DNA of 64,000 nt, taken from Chromobacterium alkanivorans (lineage in GTDB: Bacteria > Pseudomonadota > Gammaproteobacteria > Burkholderiales > Chromobacteriaceae). A program made the position numbers and the translations under genes. Below, in pieces: positions 56,839 to 64,000 of this stretch. Positions within the stretch are counted from its first letter, which is position 1. Each line of letters starts with the position of its first letter. The stretch spans positions 62,001 to 126,000 of the forward strand of contig NZ_JAFHKL010000007.1 in NCBI RefSeq assembly GCF_016937655.1, read 5' to 3'. The notes beneath the pieces were generated by a model, which ran no database searches, was not told where the DNA came from, and saw only the letters and a program-made list of their open reading frames with translations.

Positions 56839-58221
56839 TCAGAAGGTCTTGCTGTAGGAGGCGATCACCTTGACGTCGTTGCGGTCGGATTTGCCGTAGA
56901 AGCCGTCGGTGCGCAGCCAGGCCGGGTAGACGCCGATGCTGGCGCCCTTGAACATGCCGCTTTGCACGCTGTAGCCGATGCTGAAGTCCACCTCGTGCGC
57001 CTTGGTGTCGGCCTTGCCCGGGTTTTTCATCCCGGTGGCGTAGTTGCCGGACAGGCCCACGGTCAGGCCGGGCACGCCCACCTTGGCCAGGTCGTAATTG
57101 ACGCCCAGCTTGTAGACGGTGGTGCCGTCCCAGACGAAGTCGTCCAGCTGGCCCCAGGTCTGGATGAAGTTGCGGTTGTCGCTATTGCCCCACGGCGTCA
57201 TGCGGAAGTTCAGTTCGCCGGAGTCCGGGGCCTTGGTGTAGCCCAGGCCGCCCATCAGCGTCCAGCCGTTGGTGGCGTAGCTGACGCTGCCGCTGGCGTG
57301 GTATTCGCTCTTGGGGTTCTGGATGCCGGAGAGCTGGGTCTGGTACTTGCCGGTGAAGTAGTAGCCGGTGGCGGTCAGCTTGTCGTCGCCGTTGAGCTGC
57401 CAGGAATAGGAGCCGGCGATCTGGGCGTTGCGGCGGTAGTCCTTGCCTTCGCCCACGCCCACGTCGACGAAGCCGTTCTTGGGCGCGTAGCGGAAGCCCA
57501 GGCTGTTGACGTAATCGACGCGCTTGGCGGCGCTGCCGTTGCTGCGGCCCTGTTCCCAGGAGTTGGTCATGTCGCGGAAGCGGGTGTCCCATTCGTTGCG
57601 GAACTGGTCGGCCCAGCCGTAGCCCACTTCGAAGTCGCCGAACTTGTATTTCATTTCCACGCCGCGGTAGGCGTGGGATTGCAGGCCGCCGGAGGTGCCC
57701 AGGGTGCCGATGCCTATCGGGGTGTAGCCGGCGCGGGCGGAGAAGCCCTGGCCGTCTTCGTGCTGGCGGAATTTCAGCGCCGCCTGGCTCAGCACCGCGG
57801 CGCTCTTGTCCACGCCGCCTGGCTGGGAGCTGTCGTTGACGTCGTGGTTCAGCACTTCCGACCAGCCCTTGCCGCTGTCCAGGCGGATGGCGGCGTGGGC
57901 GGCGGCGTCGAAGCCCAGCTTGTTCCAGGCGTAGCCGGAACGGAAGTTCAGGCCCAGGTTGAGCGCGTTGACGGTGATGTCGTCGCGGTTCTTGCCGTTG
58001 GGCGGAGCGGGCCAGTCCGCCTGACGGTTGCGGCCGTAGTAGATGGCGCTGACGGTGGTTTCGGACTTGGTGATCAAGTCGTAGACGTCCACCGCTTCGA
58101 AGGTGGCCGGCGCGCCCTGGGTGGGCGAGGTGTCGTTGGTCGGAATCGAGTCTTCCGCCGCCATGACGACACAGGGCAGGGCGGTCAACAGCAGTAGGGC
58201 AAGCTTGGTCGGCTTAGGCAT
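56839..58221 (-). CDS. OprD-family outer-membrane porin (chitoporin ChiP-like)
   Basis: 460 residues. Signal peptide MPKPTKLALLLLTALPCVVMA, then a beta-barrel pattern of alternating residues: TTVSAIYYGRNRQ, NALNLGLNFRSGYAWNKLGFDAAAHAAIRL, SARAGYTPIGIGTLG and a C-terminal KVIASYSKTF with final Phe, as in outer-membrane proteins. Its length and start resemble OprD/ChiP chitoporins that admit chito-oligosaccharides. GGAGTGACTGAA precedes the ATG chosen at 58221. Lies just upstream of the ABC operon on the same strand, giving a route across both membranes. Specificity is inferred. Confidence 0.85.
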   Translation of the reverse strand: MPKPTKLALLLLTALPCVVMAAEDSIPTNDTSPTQGAPATFEAVDVYDLITKSETTVSAIYYGRNRQADWPAPPNGKNRDDITVNALNLGLNFRSGYAWNKLGFDAAAHAAIRLDSGKGWSEVLNHDVNDSSQPGGVDKSAAVLSQAALKFRQHEDGQGFSARAGYTPIGIGTLGTSGGLQSHAYRGVEMKYKFGDFEVGYGWADQFRNEWDTRFRDMTNSWEQGRSNGSAAKRVDYVNSLGFRYAPKNGFVDVGVGEGKDYRRNAQIAGSYSWQLNGDDKLTATGYYFTGKYQTQLSGIQNPKSEYHASGSVSYATNGWTLMGGLGYTKAPDSGELNFRMTPWGNSDNRNFIQTWGQLDDFVWDGTTVYKLGVNYDLAKVGVPGLTVGLSGNYATGMKNPGKADTKAHEVDFSIGYSVQSGMFKGASIGVYPAWLRTDGFYGKSDRNDVKVIASYSKTF

Positions 58222-58277
58222 TTCAGTCACTCCAATCACGTGGCGACACCTCTGTCGGATGTCCTGCGCTAAAACTA

Positions 58278-58316
58278 TCTGGTCTTTTATTGGTTCTCAA
58301 TTGGTATCTCATTGGT
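58278..58316. promoter_or_regulatory. Four TGGT repeats spaced by 11 bp upstream of the porin gene
   Basis: ATTGGT at 58289-58294, 58300-58305 and 58311-58316, and TCTGGT at 58278-58283, all with exact 11-bp period. They begin 57 bp upstream of the porin ATG. One helical turn per unit suggests side-by-side binding of one regulator. Confidence 0.6.
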
Positions 58317-58615
58317 ATTGCAAAATAGTTCGTCATATTGTTGCAATGCTGCCATGCACATGGTTTTGTCGGAAATAAGCGCGCCATGGCGCCAGATCGC
58401 CGCAGAATGCGAATGAAAGGCATCTACTTTTTGTTTTTCCGAACGGGATTTGGAGTGCCAACGAAGGATTGGCTGGGGAAGCCATGCGTTTTCAATCGCG
58501 ACAGCGGGCGCATGAGCGGAAGATTTTCGCTTATCGACATTGCTGCAATGCAGCATGTGCTTGCGGGGGGCGCCCCCTCCGGCTGGCCCATAGGCCACCG
58601 GCCATTGCCAGACTA
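58317..58615. other. Rest of the porin-chemoreceptor gap
   Basis: No convincing gene. AT-richer near 58317-58350 (probable porin promoter on the minus strand), then unremarkable sequence up to the chemoreceptor terminator. Confidence 0.5.
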
Positions 58616-58641
58616 AAAAAAAGCCTGGCAAGCGCCAGGCC
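58616..58641 (-). terminator. Terminator of the chemoreceptor gene
   Basis: On the minus strand GCCTGGC and GCCAGGC form a 7-bp stem followed by eight T, about 28 bases after the stop codon. Confidence 0.88.
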
Positions 58642-58668
58642 AAGTGCGGAGAGGAGGTAAGCGGCGCT

Positions 58669-60366
58669 TCAGCTGGCGGCCGCCAGCGAACGGCCGGTTT
58701 GCAGCGGCGTTTCTTCGCCCTGGCTTTGGCCGGCCTGCGGCAGAGTGAAATAGTTGATGCTGGATTGCAGCTCGTGCGACATCTGTTCCATCTGGCTGGC
58801 GGAGTCCGCGGTCTGGCTGGCGGCGGCGCTGGTCTCCTCGGACATCTGCGCCACTTTCTCCACATTGGCGGCGATGCCGGTGCCGGCGGCCTGCTGTTCG
58901 TGCAGCGATACCGAGATCGCGCTCAGCGATTGCTTGACCTTGGCCACCTTGTCGTTGATGCCGGTGATGGCGGCGCGCGCGTCGCTGGCCTGTTGCAGCC
59001 CCACTTCCATATGGTCCACGGTGTGGTGGATGTTCTGCACCACGTGGGCGCTGCTATCCAGCATTTCGCGGATGCTGGCGCCTATCTCGGAGGTGGATTG
59101 GGCGGTGCGTTCGGACAGCTTGCGCACCTCGTCGGCCACCACGGCGAAGCCGCGGCCCTGTTCGCCGGCGCGCGCGGCCTCGATGGCGGCGTTCAGCGCC
59201 AGCAGATTGGTCTGGTCGGCCACGTCGCGTATCACCTGGATCACGTTGGCGATCTGCTGCGAGCGGCTGCTCATCAGATCGGCCTGGTCCTGCGAGGCGC
59301 GCGCCATGTCGGCCACGGATTCTATGGTGTGCAGGGTTTGGTCGATGATGGATTCGCCGCGGGTGGCCAGCTCGCCGGTGGAGACGGATTCGGTGGCCAC
59401 GTCGGTGGTGTTGTCGTCCACCGAGCAGATGCTGACCGACAATTGCTCCACCGAGGCCGACATCGAGGAGGCGGCGCGGGTCTGTTCTTCCGCGCTGGCG
59501 GCCACCTGCTCGGCCGCCGCCGCCAGCTCGGTGGCGTTGGCGCTCAGCTGGCTGATGATCTGCTGCATGGCGCGCACCATGCGGATCAGCCCGCTCTGCA
59601 TCCGCGCCATCGAGGCGATCACGCTGTGCTGGTCGCCGGCCTTGACCTGCAGCCTCTGGCTGAGGTCGCCGTTGGCGATGCGTTCGGTCAGCGCCACCAC
59701 GTCGCGCGGTTCGCCGCCCAGCTCGGCCATCAGCGAGCGGATGATGATCAGCGACAAGACTGCGCCCAGCGCCACGCCGCAGATCAAGAGCGCGATGGCG
59801 ACGGCGCGGCTGGCGGCGGCGCGTTCCTGGGCCTTGGCGAATTCTTCCGCCGCCACCCGCAGCTGCAAATCGATCAGCGCGGCGATGCGGTTGGCGATGG
59901 GATCGATGGCCGGGTACATTTCCTTGTCCAGGAACAGCTGCATCGCGGCGCGGTCGCCGGACTGGGCCAGGCTTTTGAGCCGGGCCACGCTGGCGTCGGC
60001 CTGGCGCATCGCCGTCTCGGCCTGATCGGCCAGGGTTTTTTCCTCGGCGGTCAGATAGGTGGCGCGGTAATCGCCCCATTGTTTCTTCAGCGCCGCCTGC
60101 GCGGCGTCGATGCCACCGAGGAAGCCGGCGGCGTCGATGGCGCCGGCATGCAGCTTGTGCGCGCCGTCCACGATGCCCACCGCGTAGCTGTCGGCCACGG
60201 TTTTCAGCTGCTTCAGGCAAACCACCCGGTCGTTGTAGGTGGTGGCGAAGTCGTCGAGTATGCCTTTTTGCGCGTGCTGGCCAAACAGGCTGATCAAGAC
60301 GGTGATGGCCAGCAGGGCCGCGACGAGCGCGCTGAGGCGCTGGGCGATGGTCAAGCGGTTGAACAT
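58669..60366 (-). CDS. Methyl-accepting chemotaxis protein
   Basis: 565 residues. Start at 60366 fixed by GGAGAG 5 bases before ATG. N-terminal helix ([18 protein letters not shown]), a periplasmic four-helix-bundle sensor (about 30-185), second helix ([22 protein letters not shown]), HAMP (about 205-270), and a cytosolic signalling domain with hairpin tip [41 protein letters not shown] intact. Ligand unknown. The neighbouring uptake locus makes a chito-oligosaccharide link possible but unproven. Confidence 0.93.
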   Translation of the reverse strand: MFNRLTIAQRLSALVAALLAITVLISLFGQHAQKGILDDFATTYNDRVVCLKQLKTVADSYAVGIVDGAHKLHAGAIDAAGFLGGIDAAQAALKKQWGDYRATYLTAEEKTLADQAETAMRQADASVARLKSLAQSGDRAAMQLFLDKEMYPAIDPIANRIAALIDLQLRVAAEEFAKAQERAAASRAVAIALLICGVALGAVLSLIIIRSLMAELGGEPRDVVALTERIANGDLSQRLQVKAGDQHSVIASMARMQSGLIRMVRAMQQIISQLSANATELAAAAEQVAASAEEQTRAASSMSASVEQLSVSICSVDDNTTDVATESVSTGELATRGESIIDQTLHTIESVADMARASQDQADLMSSRSQQIANVIQVIRDVADQTNLLALNAAIEAARAGEQGRGFAVVADEVRKLSERTAQSTSEIGASIREMLDSSAHVVQNIHHTVDHMEVGLQQASDARAAITGINDKVAKVKQSLSAISVSLHEQQAAGTGIAANVEKVAQMSEETSAAASQTADSASQMEQMSHELQSSINYFTLPQAGQSQGEETPLQTGRSLAAAS

Positions 60367-60590
60367 GACGCTCTCCGAATTGGTTTTTACTTGCATAAAA
60401 CCGATTTTGACTATTTGGAGGTGTAGTCGCGGCATGTGACGGCGGCATGACTAGGCCGTGATCCTGGGACTTAACTTAAAAGCCGCTGCTGCAAATTTCT
60501 ACCTATAACTCCATGATTCCGTTATAATTCCGCCCCTTTGCGGCCGCCATCGCCCAGTGCGGCCACCTATACTAAATGTCAGGAAACGCC

Positions 60591-62570
60591 ATGAGCCTGT
60601 TGTCGCACCAGATCGAGTTGCTATCGCCCGCCAAGACCGCCGAAATCGGCCGCGAGGCCATTCTGCACGGCGCCGACGCGGTGTACATCGGCGGGCCCAG
60701 CTTCGGCGCGCGCCACAACGCCTGCAACAGCGTGGAGGACATCGCCGGCCTGACCGCGTTCGCCCACCGCTACCACGCGCGCATCTTCGCCACGCTCAAC
60801 ACCATCCTGCACGACGCCGAACTGGAGCCGGCGCGCAAGCTGATCTGGCAGTTGTACGACGCCGGCGTGGACGCGCTGATCATCCAGGATATGGGCATCC
60901 TGGAACTGGACCTGCCGCCCATCCAGCTGCACGCGTCCACCCAGTGCGACATCCGCACGCCGGAAAAGGCGCGCTTCCTGTCCGACGCCGGCTTCTCCCA
61001 GGTGGTGCTGGCGCGCGAGCTGACCATTCCGCAGATCCGCAAGGCGGCGGACGCGGTGGGCGACGCCGCCACCATCGAATACTTCATCCACGGCGCGCTG
61101 TGCGTGGCCTTCTCCGGCCAGTGCTACATCAGCCACGCCGACAACGGCCGCAGCGCCAACCGCGGCGATTGCTCGCAAGCCTGTAGGCTGCCGTACACGC
61201 TGACCGACAAGGATGGCGGCGTGGTGGCCTTCGACAAGCATTTGCTGTCGATGAAGGACAACAACCAGAGCGCCAACCTGGAGGCGCTGCTGGACGCCGG
61301 CGTGCGCTCGCTGAAGATAGAGGGCCGTTACAAGGACGTGTCCTATGTGAAGAACATCACCGCCCATTACCGGCTGCTGCTGGACGAGATCATCGAACGG
61401 CGGCCGGAGCTGGCGCGCGCCTCCAGCGGCGACAGCGAGATCTTCTTCGCGCCGGACCCGGACAAGACCTTCCATCGCGGCGGCACCGATTACTTCGCCA
61501 CCGGTCGCAAGATCGACATCGGCGCTTTCGATTCGCCCAAATTCGTCGGCGTCGGCCTGGGCGTGGTCAGCAAGGTGGGGCCGGACTGGCTGGAGATCGC
61601 CAGCCGCGAAACCATGAGCAACGGCGACGGCATCAATTTCATGAAGAAGCGCGAAGTGGTGGGGGTGCAGGCCAACACCGTGCAGCAAGTGGGCAAGACC
61701 GCGGACGGCGAACTGCTGTGGCGGGTGTTCCCCAACGACGCCTCGGTGCTGGCCGGCCTCAAGCCGGGCGTGGACATCAGCCGCAACCGCGACCACGCCT
61801 GGGAGTTGGCGCTGCTGAAGAAGTCCGCCGAACGCAAGGTGGGGGTGTGGATGACGCTGGCCGAAACCGCCGAAGGCCTGGAGCTGAGCGTTACCGACGA
61901 GGACGGCGTCAGCGCCTCCGCCTGTAGCCTGTTGGCGCTGGAACCGGCCAAGGACGCCGACAAGGCGCTGGCCGGCCTGCGCGACAGCCTGGCCAAGCTG
62001 GGCAACACCATGTTCGTCGCCCACGACGTGACGCTGCAGCTGTCGCAGCCGTGGTTCGCGCCGGCCTCGGCGATCAACGCGCTGCGCCGCGACGCCATCG
62101 CCCGGCTGGAGGCCGCGCGCTTGCAGGCCTGGCCGCGCCAGCCGCGCAAGGCGGCGCTGGAGCCGCCGGCGCCGTATCCGGAAAAGACGCTGAGCTATCT
62201 GGCCAATGTCTACAACAACCTGGCCTGGCAGTTCTACCGCAAGCACGGGGTGGAGCTCATCGACGCCGCCTACGAGGCGCACGAGGAAGAGGGCGAGGTC
62301 AGTCTGATGATCACCAAGCACTGCCTGCGCTTCTCCTTCAATCTGTGTCCGAAGCAGGCCAAGGGCGTGAAGGGGGTGATGGGCCAGGTGCGCGCCGATC
62401 CGATGACGCTGAAGTCCGGCAATGAAACCTACACGCTGAAGTTCGAATGCCGGCCCTGCGAGATGCATGTGATGGGCAAGATGAAAAAGCACATCCTGAA
62501 GGCGGCGCCGCCGAGCGAGGTGCCCTACACCGCGCCCTTGACCTTCTTCAAGCAGCGTCCGCAGTCTTGA
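60591..62570 (+). CDS. rlhA: 23S rRNA 5-hydroxycytidine synthase RlhA (U32 family)
   Basis: 659 residues from the ATG at 60591, preceded by AGGAAACGCC. U32 family, formerly called peptidase or collagenase (YdcP); in E. coli it hydroxylates 23S rRNA C2501 using prephenate. Key features: ELLSPAKTAEIGREAILHGADAVYIGG, then the cysteine cluster CVAFSGQCYISHADNGRSANRGDCSQACR that likely holds an Fe-S centre. More cysteines lie near the C-terminus (CLRFSFNLCPKQAKG, FECRPCEMHVMGKMKKH). Length matches RlhA (653). Confidence 0.92.
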   Translation: MSLLSHQIELLSPAKTAEIGREAILHGADAVYIGGPSFGARHNACNSVEDIAGLTAFAHRYHARIFATLNTILHDAELEPARKLIWQLYDAGVDALIIQDMGILELDLPPIQLHASTQCDIRTPEKARFLSDAGFSQVVLARELTIPQIRKAADAVGDAATIEYFIHGALCVAFSGQCYISHADNGRSANRGDCSQACRLPYTLTDKDGGVVAFDKHLLSMKDNNQSANLEALLDAGVRSLKIEGRYKDVSYVKNITAHYRLLLDEIIERRPELARASSGDSEIFFAPDPDKTFHRGGTDYFATGRKIDIGAFDSPKFVGVGLGVVSKVGPDWLEIASRETMSNGDGINFMKKREVVGVQANTVQQVGKTADGELLWRVFPNDASVLAGLKPGVDISRNRDHAWELALLKKSAERKVGVWMTLAETAEGLELSVTDEDGVSASACSLLALEPAKDADKALAGLRDSLAKLGNTMFVAHDVTLQLSQPWFAPASAINALRRDAIARLEAARLQAWPRQPRKAALEPPAPYPEKTLSYLANVYNNLAWQFYRKHGVELIDAAYEAHEEEGEVSLMITKHCLRFSFNLCPKQAKGVKGVMGQVRADPMTLKSGNETYTLKFECRPCEMHVMGKMKKHILKAAPPSEVPYTAPLTFFKQRPQS

Positions 62571-62623
62571 GCGCTGGCTTGCCGGTCTGAAACGACCGGC
62601 GCGCCGATTGCTGCGGCGACGGG

Positions 62624-62655
62624 GAGGCGCGTAAAATGCGCCTCTTTCCTTTTTT
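62624..62655 (+). terminator. Terminator of rlhA
   Basis: GAGGCGC pairs with GCGCCTC around GTAAAAT, then TTTCCTTTTTT. Another hairpin (GCCGGTC/GACCGGC) lies at 62581-62600. Confidence 0.85.
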
Positions 62656-62718
62656 CCTATCCGGAACAATCCTTTAATAAATGATAGCCGGCCACGCCGG
62701 CAGCACGGGGAATCAAAC

Positions 62719-63126
62719 GTGGCCGACATCGAGCGCCTGGACACCTGGGTCAAATACAAGAACGGTTTGTGCGACGACTGCATGGGCAGCTGCTGCTCCA
62801 TGCCGGTGGAAGTGCGGCTGCCGGATCTGGTGCGCATGGGCGTGGTGGACGAGTTCGAGCTGGAAGAACCGATCAAGAACATCGCCAAGCGCCTGGAGAA
62901 GCAGCGGCTGATCCAGCACTTCAATTTCAAGCGCGAGCTGTTCACGCTGGCGCGGCGCGCCAACGGCGACTGCATGCACCTGGATCAGAAAACCCGCTTG
63001 TGCGCCATTTACGAGCGGCGTCCCAATACTTGCCGCAACCATCCCAAGGTGGGCCCCAAGCCCGGTTTCTGCGCCTATACCCGCAATCCGCAGAAGATCG
63101 TTTTCCATCGCAACACCGCGGCGTGA
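62719..63126 (+). CDS. YkgJ-family cysteine-cluster protein
   Basis: 135 residues, GTG start with GGGGAATC 6 bases upstream. Cysteines occur as CDDCMGSCCSMPVEVRLPDLVRMG, then DCMHLDQKTRLCAIYERRPNTCRNHPKVGPKPGFC, the CxxC-rich pattern of YkgJ/UPF0153 proteins thought to bind zinc or an Fe-S cluster. No signal peptide. Function unknown. A MITE copy lies 25 bases downstream. Confidence 0.85.
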   Translation: MADIERLDTWVKYKNGLCDDCMGSCCSMPVEVRLPDLVRMGVVDEFELEEPIKNIAKRLEKQRLIQHFNFKRELFTLARRANGDCMHLDQKTRLCAIYERRPNTCRNHPKVGPKPGFCAYTRNPQKIVFHRNTAA

Positions 63127-63151
63127 ACGCGGTTTCACGTGAAACCCCCTA

Positions 63152-63242
63152 GAAGCTGTTTACGATCTGCTCACGCGTCGCGAGACGTGACACGGCGAGT
63201 ACGCCTTGTCTCGCTCTGGCTCGCGAGATCGTAAACATGCTC
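63152..63242. mobile_element. MITE-like element, copy G (internally deleted)
   Basis: Only 91 bp, reverse orientation: left GAAGCTGTTTACGATCTGC, right GAGATCGTAAACATGCTC. About 50 bp of the usual centre are missing. Flanks CTA (63149-63151) and TTA (63243-63245) differ at one base, so the duplication is slightly decayed. Confidence 0.8.
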
Positions 63243-63265
63243 TTAATTGATTCGACAGGATAGTG

Positions 63266-63733
63266 ATGAACCCAATCTACCCCTTGTTCGCCTTCGCCAT
63301 CGGCGTGGTGGTGCCCTTGCAGGCCGCCATCAACAACCAGCTCAAGGGCGTGCTGGGCAACAGCACGCTGCTGGCGGCGCTGGTGTCGTTTTCGGTGGGC
63401 AGCGCGTGTCTGGCCGGGCTGGCCGTCGCCACCGGCCAGAAATGGCAGGACCTGGCGGCGCTCGGCCGGGTGGAGTGGTGGATGCTGCTGGGCGGCGCGA
63501 TGGGGGCGATGTTCGTGTTCGGCACCACCTTGCTGGCGCCGCGGCTGGGCGTGGCGGCGATGTTGTCGCTGGTGATCGCCGGCCAGGTGTGCGTGTCGCT
63601 ATTGTTCGACCGTTTCGGCTGGCTGGCGATGCCGCTGCGCGAAGTGAGCCTGCCGCGGCTGTTGGGCGCGGCGCTGGTGGTGGGCGGCGTGTTGTTGGTG
63701 AACTTCGGCGACAAGTGGTTTGGGCGCGCTTGA
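63266..63733 (+). CDS. DUF606 (DMT-superfamily) membrane protein
   Basis: 155 residues, five hydrophobic helices: MNPIYPLFAFAIGVVVPLQAAINNQLKG, LLAALVSFSVGSACLAGLAVA, WWMLLGGAMGAMFVFGTTLLAPRLGVAAMLSLVIAGQVCVSLLFDRFG and LLGAALVVGGVLLVNFGDKW. The pattern VVVPLQAAINNQL is typical of DUF606/YdcZ half-transporters, which likely pair with a second copy. AGGA lies 8 bases before the chosen ATG. Substrate unknown. Confidence 0.85.
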   Translation: MNPIYPLFAFAIGVVVPLQAAINNQLKGVLGNSTLLAALVSFSVGSACLAGLAVATGQKWQDLAALGRVEWWMLLGGAMGAMFVFGTTLLAPRLGVAAMLSLVIAGQVCVSLLFDRFGWLAMPLREVSLPRLLGAALVVGGVLLVNFGDKWFGRA

Positions 63734-63757
63734 GCGCCACTCGCCTCGTCAACAAGC

Positions 63758-63788
63758 AAAAAACGGCAGCCTGGAGCTGCCGTTTTTT
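63758..63788. terminator. Bidirectional terminator
   Basis: CGGCAGC and GCTGCCG form a 7-bp stem flanked by A- and T-runs of six, between convergent genes. Confidence 0.9.
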
Positions 63789-63807
63789 GTTGCCGAGCGC
63801 ATCGCGC

Positions 63808-64000
63808 TTATTGGGGCTGCGGCTTGGCCATCGAGCCCATGCGGCCCTTGTGGCCCATCTGGCCATGCCACTGATCCATCACCTTCTTCTGTTCCGGCGT
63901 CAGTTGGCCGTAGAAGGTTTTCAGCGCGTCCAGGCGTTTCTGCATGCCGTCCTGATGTTGTTTCATCATGTCCAGCATCCGCTCCATGCGTTGCGGCGCG
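63808..64000 (-). CDS. Spy/CpxP-like LTxxQ protein, C-terminal part
   Basis: The last 63 codons are visible: MERMLDMMKQHQDGMQKRL, then LKTFYGQLTPEQKKVMDQWH, and a Met/Gly-rich tail (GQMGHKGRMGSMAKPQPQ). The LTPEQ motif and the helical, methionine-rich style fit the Spy/CpxP family of periplasmic chaperones induced by envelope or metal stress. The start and signal peptide lie beyond the window. A Met-rich tail could bind copper; that is a guess. Confidence 0.75.
   Translation of the reverse strand, partial: APQRMERMLDMMKQHQDGMQKRLDALKTFYGQLTPEQKKVMDQWHGQMGHKGRMGSMAKPQPQ

Overview
The window reads as chromosomal DNA of a high-G+C Neisseriales betaproteobacterium, most like Chromobacterium or a close relative. 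This rests on the family character of the proteins (PilS/PilR beside ParC, hemA overlapping prfA, a periplasmic broad-spectrum racemase, a chitoporin/ABC/GH3 locus, an M4 elastase with an M28 aminopeptidase). I could not run a database search, so the genus is an inference. Coding density is high and no rRNA, tRNA, CRISPR array, prophage or intact insertion sequence was seen.

Layout. 1-6.1 kb: prfA (start only), hemA, pdxH, then two secreted peptidases (M4 metalloprotease and M28 aminopeptidase) and a GNAT enzyme. 6.3-12.6 kb: parC, pilS and pilR chained by overlaps, then an orphan periplasmic binding protein. 12.9-17.2 kb: YdcH-like protein, periplasmic racemase, a second orphan binding protein and two small secreted proteins (Cys-rich, Pro-rich). 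17.5-22.5 kb: ompR-envZ, EamA half-transporter, LysR regulator, Ada-like methyltransferase, CBS protein. 22.8-26.3 kb: LPS core genes waaA-waaC and a family 2 glycosyltransferase, flanking a roughly 500-bp DnaA-box cluster. 26.3-36.3 kb: acetyltransferases, LD-carboxypeptidase, CorC-like protein, ung, rhodanese/PIMT pair, TPP riboswitch-thiC, DUF2789, periplasmic nucleosidase, SDR. 36.4-42.9 kb: a hypothetical gene behind a strongly folded leader, PTS IIA, lipoprotein, YcaQ-like DNA glycosylase, a third orphan binding protein, pyruvate kinase. 43.4-49.2 kb: complete glycerol/glycerol-3-phosphate set glpK-glpF-glpT-glpD. 49.4-50.6 kb: a hypothetical and a B3/B4-domain protein. 50.9-60.4 kb: a probable N-acetylglucosamine-oligosaccharide uptake system (ABC ATPase, cytosolic GH3 hexosaminidase, two permeases, binding protein, OprD-type porin) and a chemoreceptor. 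60.6-64 kb: rlhA, YkgJ-family protein, DUF606 transporter and a partial Spy/CpxP-like protein.

The most interesting non-coding structure is a family of about 140-bp inverted-repeat elements (MITE-like) with ends GAACNTGTTTACGATCT or GAGCCTGTTCAAAGTCT. Seven copies, one remnant and a second related family (two members) are interleaved between genes. Four full copies of the main family and the full copy of the second family sit in an exact 3-bp T-N-A duplication, like IS5-group insertions. In several cases the duplicated trinucleotide is the stop codon of the neighbouring gene. Other notable items are six perfect DnaA boxes within 500 bp at 25 kb (14 in the window), a junction-shaped structured element at 36.75 kb, a TPP riboswitch with an 8-bp competing helix, and four 11-bp-phased TGGT repeats upstream of the porin.

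How the genes work together: the glp genes give a full route from external glycerol or glycerol-3-phosphate to dihydroxyacetone phosphate. The 51-58 kb locus gives a route from outer-membrane entry to cytosolic hydrolysis of GlcNAc-type oligosaccharides. The two secreted peptidases form an endo-plus-exo pair for external protein.
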